NCBI RefSeq assembly: GCF_001422665.1
Contig: NZ_LMLU01000001.1
Coordinates: 788,797 to 852,796, forward strand
Length of the DNA: 64,000 nucleotides
Reading direction: 5' to 3'
From: Arthrobacter sp. Leaf234
GTDB taxonomy: Bacteria; Actinomycetota; Actinomycetes; Actinomycetales; Micrococcaceae
Numbering within the stretch: position 1 is the stretch's first letter; each line of letters begins with the position of its first letter. The translations under genes were made by a program, and so were the position numbers. Below are positions 27,287 through 35,595 of the stretch, in pieces. The notes beneath the pieces were generated by a model. It saw only the letters and a program-made list of their open reading frames with translations, did not search any database and had not been told where the DNA came from.

Positions 27287-27640
27287 TCATTCCGGCAGCG
27301 AGCCCGGGAAGCGCCAGAGCCAGTCTCCGACCCGCCCCCAGGGCTGGCCGATGCCGGCTGACGCGGAGGGGAGGCCGGGAGGGGGCTCCGGTCGGTAGGG
27401 GGCTCTTGGCAGCGGAGGTTCCTCATCGATGAGTTCGTTGAGTGCCCGAGTGAGGAGGTTGCACTCTGTCACCGGCAGGGGCATGAGACCGCCGAGGTAC
27501 GCCTCGAGCTCGAACAGGTCGGCGTGACCGCCGGTCTCGACGTAGCGGCGCCCGACGTCCGCGAGCACGAAAGCCGCGGCGGTCATCGCCGCCTCGATCA
27601 GGCAGCGCTGCCGCTCCTCTTCTGCTGCATAGTCCGACAT
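27287..27640 (-). CDS. Stand-alone unrecognised GG-module protein (pair A)
   Basis: 117 residues. Residues about 15-72 form a module that recurs in three other proteins of this window (28051, 41995 and 42849): an aromatic helix, GG (37-38) followed by AD, ELEAYL (44-49) and the ALNELIDE helix (66-73). The Pro-rich tail that follows is not shared. The ATG at 27640 follows GGGA by 7 bases; an in-frame ATG at 27733 with AGGTGG is an alternative that would add 31 residues. Divergent from the GAF-linked gene at 28051, the same layout as at 41995/42849. I do not recognise the module. Confidence 0.65.
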   Translation of the reverse strand: MSDYAAEEERQRCLIEAAMTAAAFVLADVGRRYVETGGHADLFELEAYLGGLMPLPVTECNLLTRALNELIDEEPPLPRAPYRPEPPPGLPSASAGIGQPWGRVGDWLWRFPGSLPE

Positions 27641-28050
27641 GATCGTCCCGTTCTGGAACCCCGTCCCCACCACCATTCTTCCGAGAACCGCAGACGCGTC
27701 GCGGACGAACACCGGTGCCTGAATCATCGACATGAGGACCACCTGCCGTTACAAGCCGGACCCGGCAGATCACACCCGGCAGTCGTCCCTCGGTGCGAGC
27801 TGGTCCGGTCGACGCGGGATCAGGGGCCGATGATGGCACCATGGATCCGCGACACGGCTCCTCGGGTTCCACCGCGTATCGCGGTGACGAGGGAAGCGGC
27901 AGCAGGAGCGGGACAGCCGGCCCGCAGGATCTGTCCCGGACGATTCGGTGTCCGCTGTGATGGTGACTCGTCCTAAGGTGGAGGATCAGTCCGCCCGGGA
28001 TGCCGATGTCCGGGCGAAGAACGTTCGCCGAGTACGGAGCTTCGTCACTC
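27641..28050. promoter_or_regulatory. Divergent region of pair A
   Basis: 410 bases (308 if the longer start of the minus gene is used) between the two divergent module genes. GC-rich with no further gene seen. It should contain both promoters; no clear shared motif with the 42586-42848 gap was found by eye. Confidence 0.45.
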
Positions 28051-28923
28051 ATGATCAGTAGCTGCAGGCAGCAGTGGACAGCGGTCCAAGCCCTTCAGGC
28101 CGGGGGGCTCGATCCTTCCGATGCCTGGGTGTCGTATGTCGGCTTCGGTGGGGAGGCCGACGAGGTCGACGTGTCCGGCTACCTTTCCGGGCTGATAGGC
28201 CTGCCCCGTGCCGATCGCGATCTCCTCTCGTACGCCATCAACGAGATGCTCGCGGAGAAGGGACTCGTCATCACCGGCGCCCAGTACAGCCAGGACGGCG
28301 CAACCGGGAAGACCTGGGTCGCGGATGGCCTGTACCGGCTGCTCGTCGCCTCCAACGAGGTCAGCACCGGCCATCCATTCCGCCCACGGTCCGGGCGCCC
28401 TGCAGAGGGTGACGCGGGACGGCCGGAGGATCGGGCCGGGTTCCTGGCCCACGAGGCCAGACGATGCGATGCCCTGTCCCGGAGCGGGCTCCTCGATTCC
28501 GGCGCGGAGGAGCGCTTCGACAGGATCACCGCGAAGGCCCGCCGGCGTTTCGGAACGTCCTCGGCGTCCATCGCACTGATCACCGATGACCGGCAGGTCA
28601 TCAAATCCGTGGTGGGACCGATCGGGCAGGACCTGCCCCGCGACGTCGCTCTCTGTTCCCGCACCGTCGAAGCGGACCGCACCCTGGTCATCACCGATGC
28701 TCGCAGCGACCCCGACTACAGCGACCACCCCCTCGTCGCCGGGAGTCCCGGGATCCGGTTCTACGCGGGACACCCCCTGACCAGTGCCGACGGGTGGCGC
28801 ATCGGCTCCCTCTGCGTCATCGACGATCGGCCGCGGGCCTTCACACCAGCCGACGCACGCGACCTGCGGCTCCTCGCAGCCCAGGTGCAGCTCGAGATGT
28901 GGACCGGAGAACCACCGGGGTAG
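28051..28923 (+). CDS. GG-module plus GAF sensor protein (pair A)
   Basis: 290 residues. Residues about 8-70 are the shared module (W26, Y29, GG 33-34, YLSGL 44-48, AINEML 62-67). A linker (75-130) leads to a GAF domain at about 140-282: RFDRITAKARRRFG helix, SIALITDDRQVIKS, LPRDVALCSRTV, IRFYAGHPL and RIGSLCVIDDRPR, a GAF form often joined to GGDEF or kinase outputs. Here nothing follows, so it is a sensor without a known output unless the module is the output. ATG chosen with GGAG 11 bases upstream. Divergent partner: 27287-27640. Confidence 0.8.
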   Translation: MISSCRQQWTAVQALQAGGLDPSDAWVSYVGFGGEADEVDVSGYLSGLIGLPRADRDLLSYAINEMLAEKGLVITGAQYSQDGATGKTWVADGLYRLLVASNEVSTGHPFRPRSGRPAEGDAGRPEDRAGFLAHEARRCDALSRSGLLDSGAEERFDRITAKARRRFGTSSASIALITDDRQVIKSVVGPIGQDLPRDVALCSRTVEADRTLVITDARSDPDYSDHPLVAGSPGIRFYAGHPLTSADGWRIGSLCVIDDRPRAFTPADARDLRLLAAQVQLEMWTGEPPG

Positions 28924-29018
28924 ACGCGTTCCATCATCCGTGCGGTGGGCCCCTTCCCCGGGCAACCGGACACCGGTTCCGACCCCGTTCCGGGTGGACT
29001 GCGCCTCACTCCGCCGGG

Positions 29019-29975
29019 TCAGCGGGGAAGGGCCGCGATCCACTCGGAGAAGTCGGTGAGCTCGGTGCCGGTGACGACGGCGGCGGGGCCTGCGTCCATC
29101 GGATCGCTGAGGAGGGCCAGGGATTCGGCCGGCAGGTCCTTCGTGGACTCCCAGACGATCGACGTGGGCGATCCCGAGTCCGGCCAGCACAGGAAGACGA
29201 GAGGATCAGCGGTGGTGGACTCCACGATGCCGACACGGTGATGGAGCAGGTCCGCGAGTTCGCTCGTGAACATGGGCGCTGACACGTCTCCCGCAGTGAG
29301 GAGGACGCCTGATTCCAGGGTTCCCTTGCGTCCGCGGGGGAGCGGGTACGACTCAGCCCGTAGGCTGGCGCCCTGCCAGGGTGCGACGTCGCCTGGCACC
29401 GCGGGAGCCGTGGTCTGCTGCCGGGGGGTGCTCTGCTGCAGGAAAGCGACCAGGTCGGTGTAGCCGATGCTGATCCTGGTCGCCGTGAAGAGCATCCTGC
29501 CGCCCACGTCCCTGACGTCGACCCCGCCGAGGGCGTTGGGCGCCGGACGGACCGAACCGATGTCGGTCAGGGCGACGACCCGCGTCGCTCGGAACCACGG
29601 GCGGACCGTCAGGTGGTCGTCGAACGCCTCGACCCTGAACCGGTGGATGCCCATGGCGAGAACCACGAAGACCGCCCCGGCCACCGTGATCCCGGCCGCA
29701 CCGACCAGGGGACCCGGACCCTCCAACTCCTCGGTCCTGGCGACCGAGACGATCGTGAAGAATCCCCCGACAACCAGGAGGACGATGCCGAGCACCCGGA
29801 ACAGGGCAGCCTGCCAGCGCCGATTCCTCACGACGAACAGCGCCCCCGTGTCTGCATCCGTGCGAGCCGTTCCGCGACCGCTCCGGTCACCCCGGCGGAC
29901 GGCCCCGCCGACGATCACGGGGATCACGCTCGACAGCAGGACCGTGACGACCACGGGAATCATGATGGGAGACAT
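29019..29975 (-). CDS. Membrane-anchored hypothetical protein
   Basis: 318 residues. Three hydrophobic segments near the N-terminus (about 2-23, 59-76 and 90-108) are followed by a PH-like stretch (HRFRVEAFDDHLTVRPWFRATRVVALTDIGSV) and a soluble C-terminal domain of about 110 residues with a WxESTKDLPAESLALL segment resembling SseB/enhanced-serine-sensitivity folds only loosely. Function not recognised. Start at 29975 picked because it begins MSPIMIPVVVTVLL, a clean first membrane helix. Confidence 0.65.
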   Translation of the reverse strand: MSPIMIPVVVTVLLSSVIPVIVGGAVRRGDRSGRGTARTDADTGALFVVRNRRWQAALFRVLGIVLLVVGGFFTIVSVARTEELEGPGPLVGAAGITVAGAVFVVLAMGIHRFRVEAFDDHLTVRPWFRATRVVALTDIGSVRPAPNALGGVDVRDVGGRMLFTATRISIGYTDLVAFLQQSTPRQQTTAPAVPGDVAPWQGASLRAESYPLPRGRKGTLESGVLLTAGDVSAPMFTSELADLLHHRVGIVESTTADPLVFLCWPDSGSPTSIVWESTKDLPAESLALLSDPMDAGPAAVVTGTELTDFSEWIAALPR

Positions 29976-30100
29976 CCACCGAATGTAGCCCGTACCGCAC
30001 GTGCAGTGTCCTCGCCGCACAGAACACCGCAGCACGGGACAGCCCACACGCCCACTCCGGCAGGCGACGGCAGTGCTGTCGCAGGAGACAGTACCGGCAG

Positions 30101-31120
30101 TCAGGCCGAGCGTGAGGTGTTCCGCCGTGGTGCGTCACTCCGAGCACCGCGGCTGGCCGACGCCACGCGCGCGTGGCCGTCCGCCCTGGTATCGGCCGGA
30201 TACCCAGGTGCGGCGCCGACCCGGGAAAAGGGCTGCAGGTGCTGAGGATCGGGGCGTCGAAGATGACGCCTGCGGTGCAGGAGCGGGCTGATCACCGCCA
30301 CGCCTGCGTAGAGGGCGATCGCGAGCACCGTGATGGTCGCTCCCGGGGAGAGCGCATGGAAATACGTGATGGAGAGGCCGACGACGCAGACGGTTCCGCC
30401 CAGCACCATGGCCAGTCCCATGGTGGCGCGGAAGGAGGGTGCGATGAGCTGCGCCACGGCGACCGGCACGATCATCAGTGCCGACACCAGCAGTACGCCG
30501 ACCACACGCATGGAGATCGCCACGGTCAGCGCGGCGGTGACGGCGACCAGGATGTTCAGGGCCCGCACCGGCAGCCCGCTGGCGCGGGCGAACTCCTCGT
30601 CGTAGCAGAGGGCGAACAGTGCCGGCCGCAGGCCGAGGCCGACGCCGAGGATGAGGACGGCCAGTCCGGCGCTGAGCCACACGTCGAGGGAGTCGACGGT
30701 GGAGATGGATCCGAAGAGGTACCCGGTGAGATTCGCCGCTGTTCCGCCCGCGAGCCCGATGAGGAGCACGCCGCCGGCTATACCACCGTAGAACAGCATC
30801 GCCAGGGCGACATCGGCGCTGGTGCGGCCGCGTTCGCGGACGAACTCGATGAGGAGCGCCCCGATGATGGCGGCGGCGACCGCACCGGGCACGGCCAGGG
30901 CGTCGGCGGATGCGGTGCCGGCGGCAGCGCCGGCGAGCCATCCCATCGCGACACCTGTCAGGGCGACATGGCCGATGCCGTCGCCGAGCAGTGCAAGGCG
31001 GCGTTGGACGAGGTACGTGCCGATGACCGGAGCGCTGACACCGACGAGGCCGGCGATGAGCAGGGCCCGCTGCATCAGCTCACTGGACAGCATGGACAGC
31101 AGGGTGTCGAGGAAGGTCAT
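30101..31120 (-). CDS. aztB: Zinc ABC transporter permease AztB
   Basis: 339 residues with about eight to nine hydrophobic segments of the ABC-3 (ZnuB/MntB) family: LVGVSAPVIGTYLVQRRLALLGDGIGHVAL near the start and RALNILVAVTAALTVAISMRVVGVLLVSALMI later are its conserved blocks. The last 55 residues are a hydrophilic Arg/Pro-rich tail not typical of the family. Its start overlaps the ATPase stop by ATGA. With aztA, aztC and aztD it forms a high-affinity zinc importer. Confidence 0.88.
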   Translation of the reverse strand: MTFLDTLLSMLSSELMQRALLIAGLVGVSAPVIGTYLVQRRLALLGDGIGHVALTGVAMGWLAGAAAGTASADALAVPGAVAAAIIGALLIEFVRERGRTSADVALAMLFYGGIAGGVLLIGLAGGTAANLTGYLFGSISTVDSLDVWLSAGLAVLILGVGLGLRPALFALCYDEEFARASGLPVRALNILVAVTAALTVAISMRVVGVLLVSALMIVPVAVAQLIAPSFRATMGLAMVLGGTVCVVGLSITYFHALSPGATITVLAIALYAGVAVISPLLHRRRHLRRPDPQHLQPFSRVGAAPGYPADTRADGHARVASASRGARSDAPRRNTSRSA

Positions 31121-31947
31121 GATGATCCTCCCCCGCCGGTCGTGAGGTCGAGCGCGTGATGGTCCGGGTGGGGTGCGCGGCCCGTCCCTCGGACTTGCGC
31201 GTCCTCCCAGGCGTCGGAGGGCAGTGTGCTCCGGGCCCTCGACGGAGGGCCCTCGATGCCTGCGGCGTCGTCGTGCCTCACCCGGCCGTGGTCGAGGACG
31301 ACGGTGCGGTGGATCAGCGGGGCGAGGGCGCCGGGATCGTGCAGCACGACCAGGATGGTGGTTCCCCGCGCCTGGAGACCGCGCAGTGTGACCGCGAGTG
31401 CCGCCTGCGAGTCCTGGTCGATGCCGGACAGCGGCTCGTCGATGATCAGCAGGTCCGGCCGGCGGATCAGGGCGCGGGCGATCAGCGCGCGCTGCTGCTG
31501 TCCGCCGGAGAAGAGGTGCACGTTGTCGCGGGCGCGTTCGCGCAGACCGACCTGCCCGAGGGCGTCCTGCGCGCGCTCGCGAGCGTGCGGCCCGGGAGTC
31601 AGGCGCCGATGGTCCAGCAGGCCGGCGGCGACGACTTCCTCGGCGGTGACGCTCATGCCCGGCTGGGCGTTCACGCGCTGCGGGACGTACCCCACGCGTG
31701 ACCAGGGCACGGTGCGGCGCATCGCGAGGTCCGCGCCGTACACGGCGATCCGCCCGCGGGTGGCCGGCACCAGTCCCAGAAGGGCCCTGACCAGGGTCGT
31801 CTTCCCCGAGCCGTTCGCCCCGAGCAGGGCGAGGGTCTGGCCGTCCGCGACCTCCAGGTCGATGCCCTCGAGGACGGAGTGCGCGCCGAGCTGCACGTGG
31901 AGTCCGTCGATCTGCACCGCAGGATGCCGGCCGGCACGGTCACGCAC
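31117..31947 (-). CDS. aztA: Zinc ABC transporter ATPase AztA
   Basis: 276 residues. Walker A GANGSGKTT, Q-loop GYVPQRVNA, signature LFSGGQQQRAL, Walker B LLIIDEPLSGID and the switch His in VVLHDPG. The GTG start at 31947 overlaps the end of the binding-protein gene by 8 bases. The C-terminus contains several His residues (HPDHHAL) that might touch zinc, which is speculative. Energises import through AztB. Confidence 0.88.
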   Translation of the reverse strand: MRDRAGRHPAVQIDGLHVQLGAHSVLEGIDLEVADGQTLALLGANGSGKTTLVRALLGLVPATRGRIAVYGADLAMRRTVPWSRVGYVPQRVNAQPGMSVTAEEVVAAGLLDHRRLTPGPHARERAQDALGQVGLRERARDNVHLFSGGQQQRALIARALIRRPDLLIIDEPLSGIDQDSQAALAVTLRGLQARGTTILVVLHDPGALAPLIHRTVVLDHGRVRHDDAAGIEGPPSRARSTLPSDAWEDAQVRGTGRAPHPDHHALDLTTGGGGSS

Positions 31948-32875
31948 AGCCGAGGGCTTCCCGCAGGGCGCTGAGGTTGCCGCGCATCACGTCGAGGTAG
32001 TCGCCGCTGGTGTCCGCGTGCGATTCGATCGGATCGAGCAGCGCCGTCGTCACGCCGAGGTCCGCGGCCAGCGTCTCGGCGACCTTCGGGTTGACGAGCG
32101 ATTCCGTGAAGATAGTCGTGACGTCCTGGCCCTCGATGACGCGGCGGATCTTCGCGATCCGGGCCGGCGCCGGTTCGGCTTCGGGGTCGATGCCCGAGAC
32201 CCCGGTCTGCTCGAGACCGTAGCGGTCCGTCAGGTAGCCGTACGCCTCATGGGAGACGACGATTGTGCGGCGCTCGCACGTGGCGAGACCCGTGGTGAAG
32301 TCCTCGTCGAGGGTGGACAGCTCCTGGTTGAGCTGGTCGGCGTTCGCCGCATACTCGGCGGCGTTCTGCGGGTCCAGTTCGCCGAGACGTTCGGCGACCA
32401 CGTCCGTGACGTCGCCGAGGCGTTCCGGGTCGAGCCAGAAATGGGGGTCCCCCGCGCCGTCGTCCTCGGCGATGCCGCCGCCGGCGGTCGAGAGCTGAGC
32501 GGCATCCGCCACGTCGATGGCATGCTCCGGTGCGGTCTGCTCGACCGCTTCGTCCACAGCGGCCTGGAAGCCGGAGGCGTAGACCACCGCGGAGGCGTCG
32601 GCCAGCTCGGCGACCTTCGCCGGTGAGAGTTCGAGGTTGTGGGGCTCTGCGCCGGGCGGGGTGATGGTGCCGATCTCGACGGTGTCCCCGCCCACGCGCT
32701 CGACGACGAACTGGAGGGGGTAGAACGAGGTGAGCACCGTCATCGACGTACTGGTCGCGCCGGCGGGATCGGCGGGATCGGCGGGATCGGCGGGGTCGGC
32801 CGGCGGGGCGCAGGCGGACAGGGCGAGGGCTGCCATGACCGGCAGAACGAGGATTGGACGCGACAGGACGTTCAC
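31940..32875 (-). CDS. aztC: Zinc-binding lipoprotein AztC (cluster A-I)
   Basis: 311 residues. Lipobox ALSAC (Cys22), then a (PAD)4 spacer coded by a 9-base repeat, then a ZnuA/TroA fold with likely metal ligands in PPGAEPHNLEL, GDPHFWLDP, VVSHEAYGY and LLDPIESHAD. A His-rich loop as in ZnuA is missing, which fits AztC, a type that receives zinc from AztD. GTG start with AAGGA 7 bases upstream. The zinc assignment rests on the aztD neighbour and the Zur box. Confidence 0.88.
   Translation of the reverse strand: MNVLSRPILVLPVMAALALSACAPPADPADPADPADPAGATSTSMTVLTSFYPLQFVVERVGGDTVEIGTITPPGAEPHNLELSPAKVAELADASAVVYASGFQAAVDEAVEQTAPEHAIDVADAAQLSTAGGGIAEDDGAGDPHFWLDPERLGDVTDVVAERLGELDPQNAAEYAANADQLNQELSTLDEDFTTGLATCERRTIVVSHEAYGYLTDRYGLEQTGVSGIDPEAEPAPARIAKIRRVIEGQDVTTIFTESLVNPKVAETLAADLGVTTALLDPIESHADTSGDYLDVMRGNLSALREALGCA
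32761..32796. repeat. 9-bp repeat coding (Pro-Ala-Asp)n
   Basis: Four tandem copies of CGGCGGGAT (last copy with one change) within aztC, just after the lipobox. It codes the flexible spacer between membrane anchor and zinc-binding domain. Confidence 0.85.
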
Positions 32876-32974
32876 TGGGTTCCTTGAGGGGGTTCGGGGA
32901 GGGTCGGGGCCTGATCGATGACGGGCAGCCGCGACGACCCGATGGGCCGTCGCGACTGTTCGGTGCCGGTGGCC

Positions 32975-34321
32975 TCAGCCTTCGCCGTCGGCGTGGTCGT
33001 GTCCGTGGCTTCCCTCTCCGGTCACGACGGCGAGCTCCACCGGGGTCTCGGGAAGGTCGAAGCTGTCCAGCAGGGTTCCCTCGGCGACGTCGATGACATG
33101 CAGCTTCTTGGCGGACGGCTCCGTGACGTAGGCAAAACCGTCGGCTCCGACCTTGACGGTCGGGGCGGGGGACTGCCATTCCTCGGGCTCCTCCCAGGGT
33201 GCGACGACCTTCACTTCGTGGAGGACGGCGCCGCTCTCCTCGTCGAGGATGTTCAGTTCCCCGTCATAGGTCAGGACGAGGGCCTCACCGTCGGCGCCCC
33301 GGGCGAGTGAACGGAACCAGTACGCCGATCCGAGGTCGACGGTGGTCATGACGGAGGCGTGGGTGTCGATCAGCCCGACGCGGGTGGGGCGTTCCTGCTC
33401 CGCGTCAGGGTCCGTCTTGTAGTCGGCCAGGACGATCGGGGATTCGTGGCTGCCGAACTGGTTGCCGGAGCGCTGGTAGGGCTCGTCGACGGGGATCTTG
33501 TGGAACTCGCCGTCCCGATAGACCACCGGACCGTTCTCGCAGCCCAGGGAGACGACGTCGCCGCCCGCGGTCGGCATGGCAGCGGCTTCGCCGTGTACCC
33601 CCGGGCAGTCCGTCGTCTCTGCGAGGACCTCACCCTCGGGAGAGACGACCTGCACGGTGGAGCGGGAATCCGCTGTCCCCTGCGTCATCAGCAGATCACC
33701 CGACGTCAGGGGGACGGCCACCCCGTGGTGGGGGTCATCGGTGGAGAAGCCCTCGACCTCGTCCGGGTCGATCCGGCCGTCCTCGAATGCCGAGGTGTCC
33801 ATGATGCTGATCGCTCCGCTGCCGTCGGCGAAGAGCGCGGTCTTCCCCTCGTGCGCAACGACGTGTCCGGCCTCGGCGGCCTCCACCGTGGAGCCCGTGA
33901 GCGCAGGGGCCTGCTCGTAGTAGTGGTCGTGGTCCCCGTGCCCCTCGACGATCAGGCCGCTGTCGAACACCCGAAATTCCTTACCGGCACTGACGAGGAC
34001 GTGCCGTCCGTCGCCGGCCTCGTTGAGGCGCAGGAAGCCCTCGGACTCGGTGTTCGTCAGCACGTCACCGGTCTCGGTATCGACAGCCATGATGCCGCCG
34101 TCGTACGTCAGGACCGCCCGGGGTGCGAGACCGTCGACCTCCTGCCGATCCGTGGCATCGGCGCCAGGTGTGCCGGCTTCCGAGGGGCTGTCGGCGGTCG
34201 TGGCGGGACTCGCCGGGGCATCGGCCCCGGAGCCCGTCGAGGCCGGCGTGGAACACGAGGTGAGCACCAGGGCTGCGAGGACGGCGGTGGACAGGGGGAG
34301 GGTTCGACGATGTAGCGACAT
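32975..34321 (-). CDS. aztD: Zinc metallochaperone AztD (secreted beta-propeller)
   Basis: 448 residues. Lipobox-like LVLTSC (Cys23) after a short signal peptide, then a Thr/Ala/Pro spacer and a propeller domain. Zinc-related His clusters include GHGDHDHYYEQ (about 127-137), DDPHHG and the C-terminal SHGHDHADG. This matches AztD, which in Paracoccus hands zinc to AztC. It is the first gene of the operon, 99 bases before aztC, and its promoter carries a Zur box. The predicted -10 stands so close to the ATG that the message may be leaderless. Confidence 0.87.
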   Translation of the reverse strand: MSLHRRTLPLSTAVLAALVLTSCSTPASTGSGADAPASPATTADSPSEAGTPGADATDRQEVDGLAPRAVLTYDGGIMAVDTETGDVLTNTESEGFLRLNEAGDGRHVLVSAGKEFRVFDSGLIVEGHGDHDHYYEQAPALTGSTVEAAEAGHVVAHEGKTALFADGSGAISIMDTSAFEDGRIDPDEVEGFSTDDPHHGVAVPLTSGDLLMTQGTADSRSTVQVVSPEGEVLAETTDCPGVHGEAAAMPTAGGDVVSLGCENGPVVYRDGEFHKIPVDEPYQRSGNQFGSHESPIVLADYKTDPDAEQERPTRVGLIDTHASVMTTVDLGSAYWFRSLARGADGEALVLTYDGELNILDEESGAVLHEVKVVAPWEEPEEWQSPAPTVKVGADGFAYVTEPSAKKLHVIDVAEGTLLDSFDLPETPVELAVVTGEGSHGHDHADGEG

Positions 34322-34357
34322 ACCCCTAGGTTAGACGTAAATGAAGATCATTCTCAA
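34322..34357 (-). promoter_or_regulatory. Zur box and promoter of aztDCAB
   Basis: Minus strand: -35 TTGAGA (34357-34352), 18-base spacer, -10 TAACCT (34333-34328), then 6 bases to the ATG at 34321. The palindrome TGAGAATGATCTTCA (34356-34342) overlaps the -35 and spacer and matches the actinobacterial Zur consensus (TGA-AAT-ATT-TCA type). Zinc-loaded Zur bound here would shut the operon. Confidence 0.8.
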
Positions 34358-34443
34358 CGAGGGCGGGGAAAAGAGGAATTCGCCATGGAAGTGTCGGTGG
34401 CGGAATCTACCGTGGAGGCAGTCGACGCCGCGCGAAGGGATCC

Positions 34444-35511
34444 ATGCTCCAGGCCGAGAAGCTCCTCCAGATCAGTCGCATCTATGTCGAACCTGCAGCA
34501 GCAGCGCTGCCGCGAGGCCAGGAGATCCTCGCACGCTGGCCGGAGGCCGACGTCGTCGAGGTCGCCAGTCACTGGCGCATCCCGGAGCTCAGCGGCGACG
34601 AGGCGAACGTACGCCGCTGGGTCCGCATCAAGACCGAGGCCCTGATCATCGGGGTGAAGAAGTCGCTCACGGCGAAGCCCAACGGCAGGTCCGCGGATTT
34701 CATCGCGCCCTCCACGGCCAACGGCTGTGCCATGGCCTGCGCCTATTGCTATGTCCCCCGGCACAAGGGGTACAGCAATCCCATCACGGTCTTCGCGAAC
34801 ATCGACCAGATCAGCGGCTACCTCGAGCGGCATGTGGCGCGCCAGGGGATGAAGCTGGAACCGAACCAGTGCGACGACCGGGCCTGGGTCTACGACATCG
34901 GGGAGAACAGCGACTGCTCCGTCGATGCCCTCGTCAGCGACAACGTGCAGGACCTCGTGTCGCTCTACCGGGAGCTGCCCACCGCCAAGCTCTCCTTCGC
35001 CACCAAGTACGTGAACCGCGATCTGCTCGGGTGGGATCCGCAGGGACGCACCAGGATCCGGTTCTCCCTCATGCCGGAGAAGCTCGCCCGGATGGTCGAC
35101 GTGCGCACCACACCCGTGACCGAGCGCATCGCGGCCATCAACGACTTCGTGGAGGCGGGGTACGAGGTCCACGTCAACTTCTCACCGGTCATCATCACGC
35201 CCGGGTGGAAGGAGGACTGGCGGGAACTCTTCGCGCAGCTCGACGCAGCGCTGTCACCCGCCGCGAAGCAGCAGCTCGCGGCCGAGGTCATCTTCCTGAC
35301 GCACAACCAGCAGCTGCACGAGGTCAATCTCGGTTGGCACCCCCAGGCGGAGGAGATCCTGTGGCGCCCGGACCTGCAGGAGACCAAGCAGTCCCAGAAC
35401 GGCTTCGCGAACGTGCGCTACATCGCCTACGAGAAGCGTGGCTACCTGGATGCCTTCCTCGGCCTCGCCGCCGAAGCGCTGCCGTACTGCCGCATCCGTT
35501 ATGCCTTCTGA
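34444..35511 (+). CDS. Spore photoproduct lyase family radical SAM protein
   Basis: 355 residues. The cluster motif is CAMACAYCYVPRHKGY (about residues 95-110; three Cys in CxxxCxxC spacing), with VNFSPVIITPGWKEDW and the C-terminal RYIAYEKRGYLDAF matching the SplB-like family found in non-sporulating actinobacteria. True SplB repairs spore photoproduct in DNA; the substrate of this subgroup is not known. Divergent from aztD across a 122-base gap that includes the Zur box, though the box lies 88 bases from this start and control of this gene is unproven. Confidence 0.82.
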   Translation: MLQAEKLLQISRIYVEPAAAALPRGQEILARWPEADVVEVASHWRIPELSGDEANVRRWVRIKTEALIIGVKKSLTAKPNGRSADFIAPSTANGCAMACAYCYVPRHKGYSNPITVFANIDQISGYLERHVARQGMKLEPNQCDDRAWVYDIGENSDCSVDALVSDNVQDLVSLYRELPTAKLSFATKYVNRDLLGWDPQGRTRIRFSLMPEKLARMVDVRTTPVTERIAAINDFVEAGYEVHVNFSPVIITPGWKEDWRELFAQLDAALSPAAKQQLAAEVIFLTHNQQLHEVNLGWHPQAEEILWRPDLQETKQSQNGFANVRYIAYEKRGYLDAFLGLAAEALPYCRIRYAF

Positions 35512-35528
35512 AGCCACTGCTTCCGCCG

Positions 35529-35560
35529 CCCGGCGATCCTGCCGTCGCAGGGGCGCCGGG
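35529..35560 (+). terminator. Hairpin terminator
   Basis: Two-part stem: CCCGGCG / CGCCGGG outside and CCTGC / GCAGG inside with a CGTC loop, separated by 2-base bulges. It lies 18 bases after the radical SAM gene stop. Confidence 0.5.
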
Positions 35561-35595
35561 ACGGGGGCGCAGGTGCTCCGTTGTAGATTGGCCGG

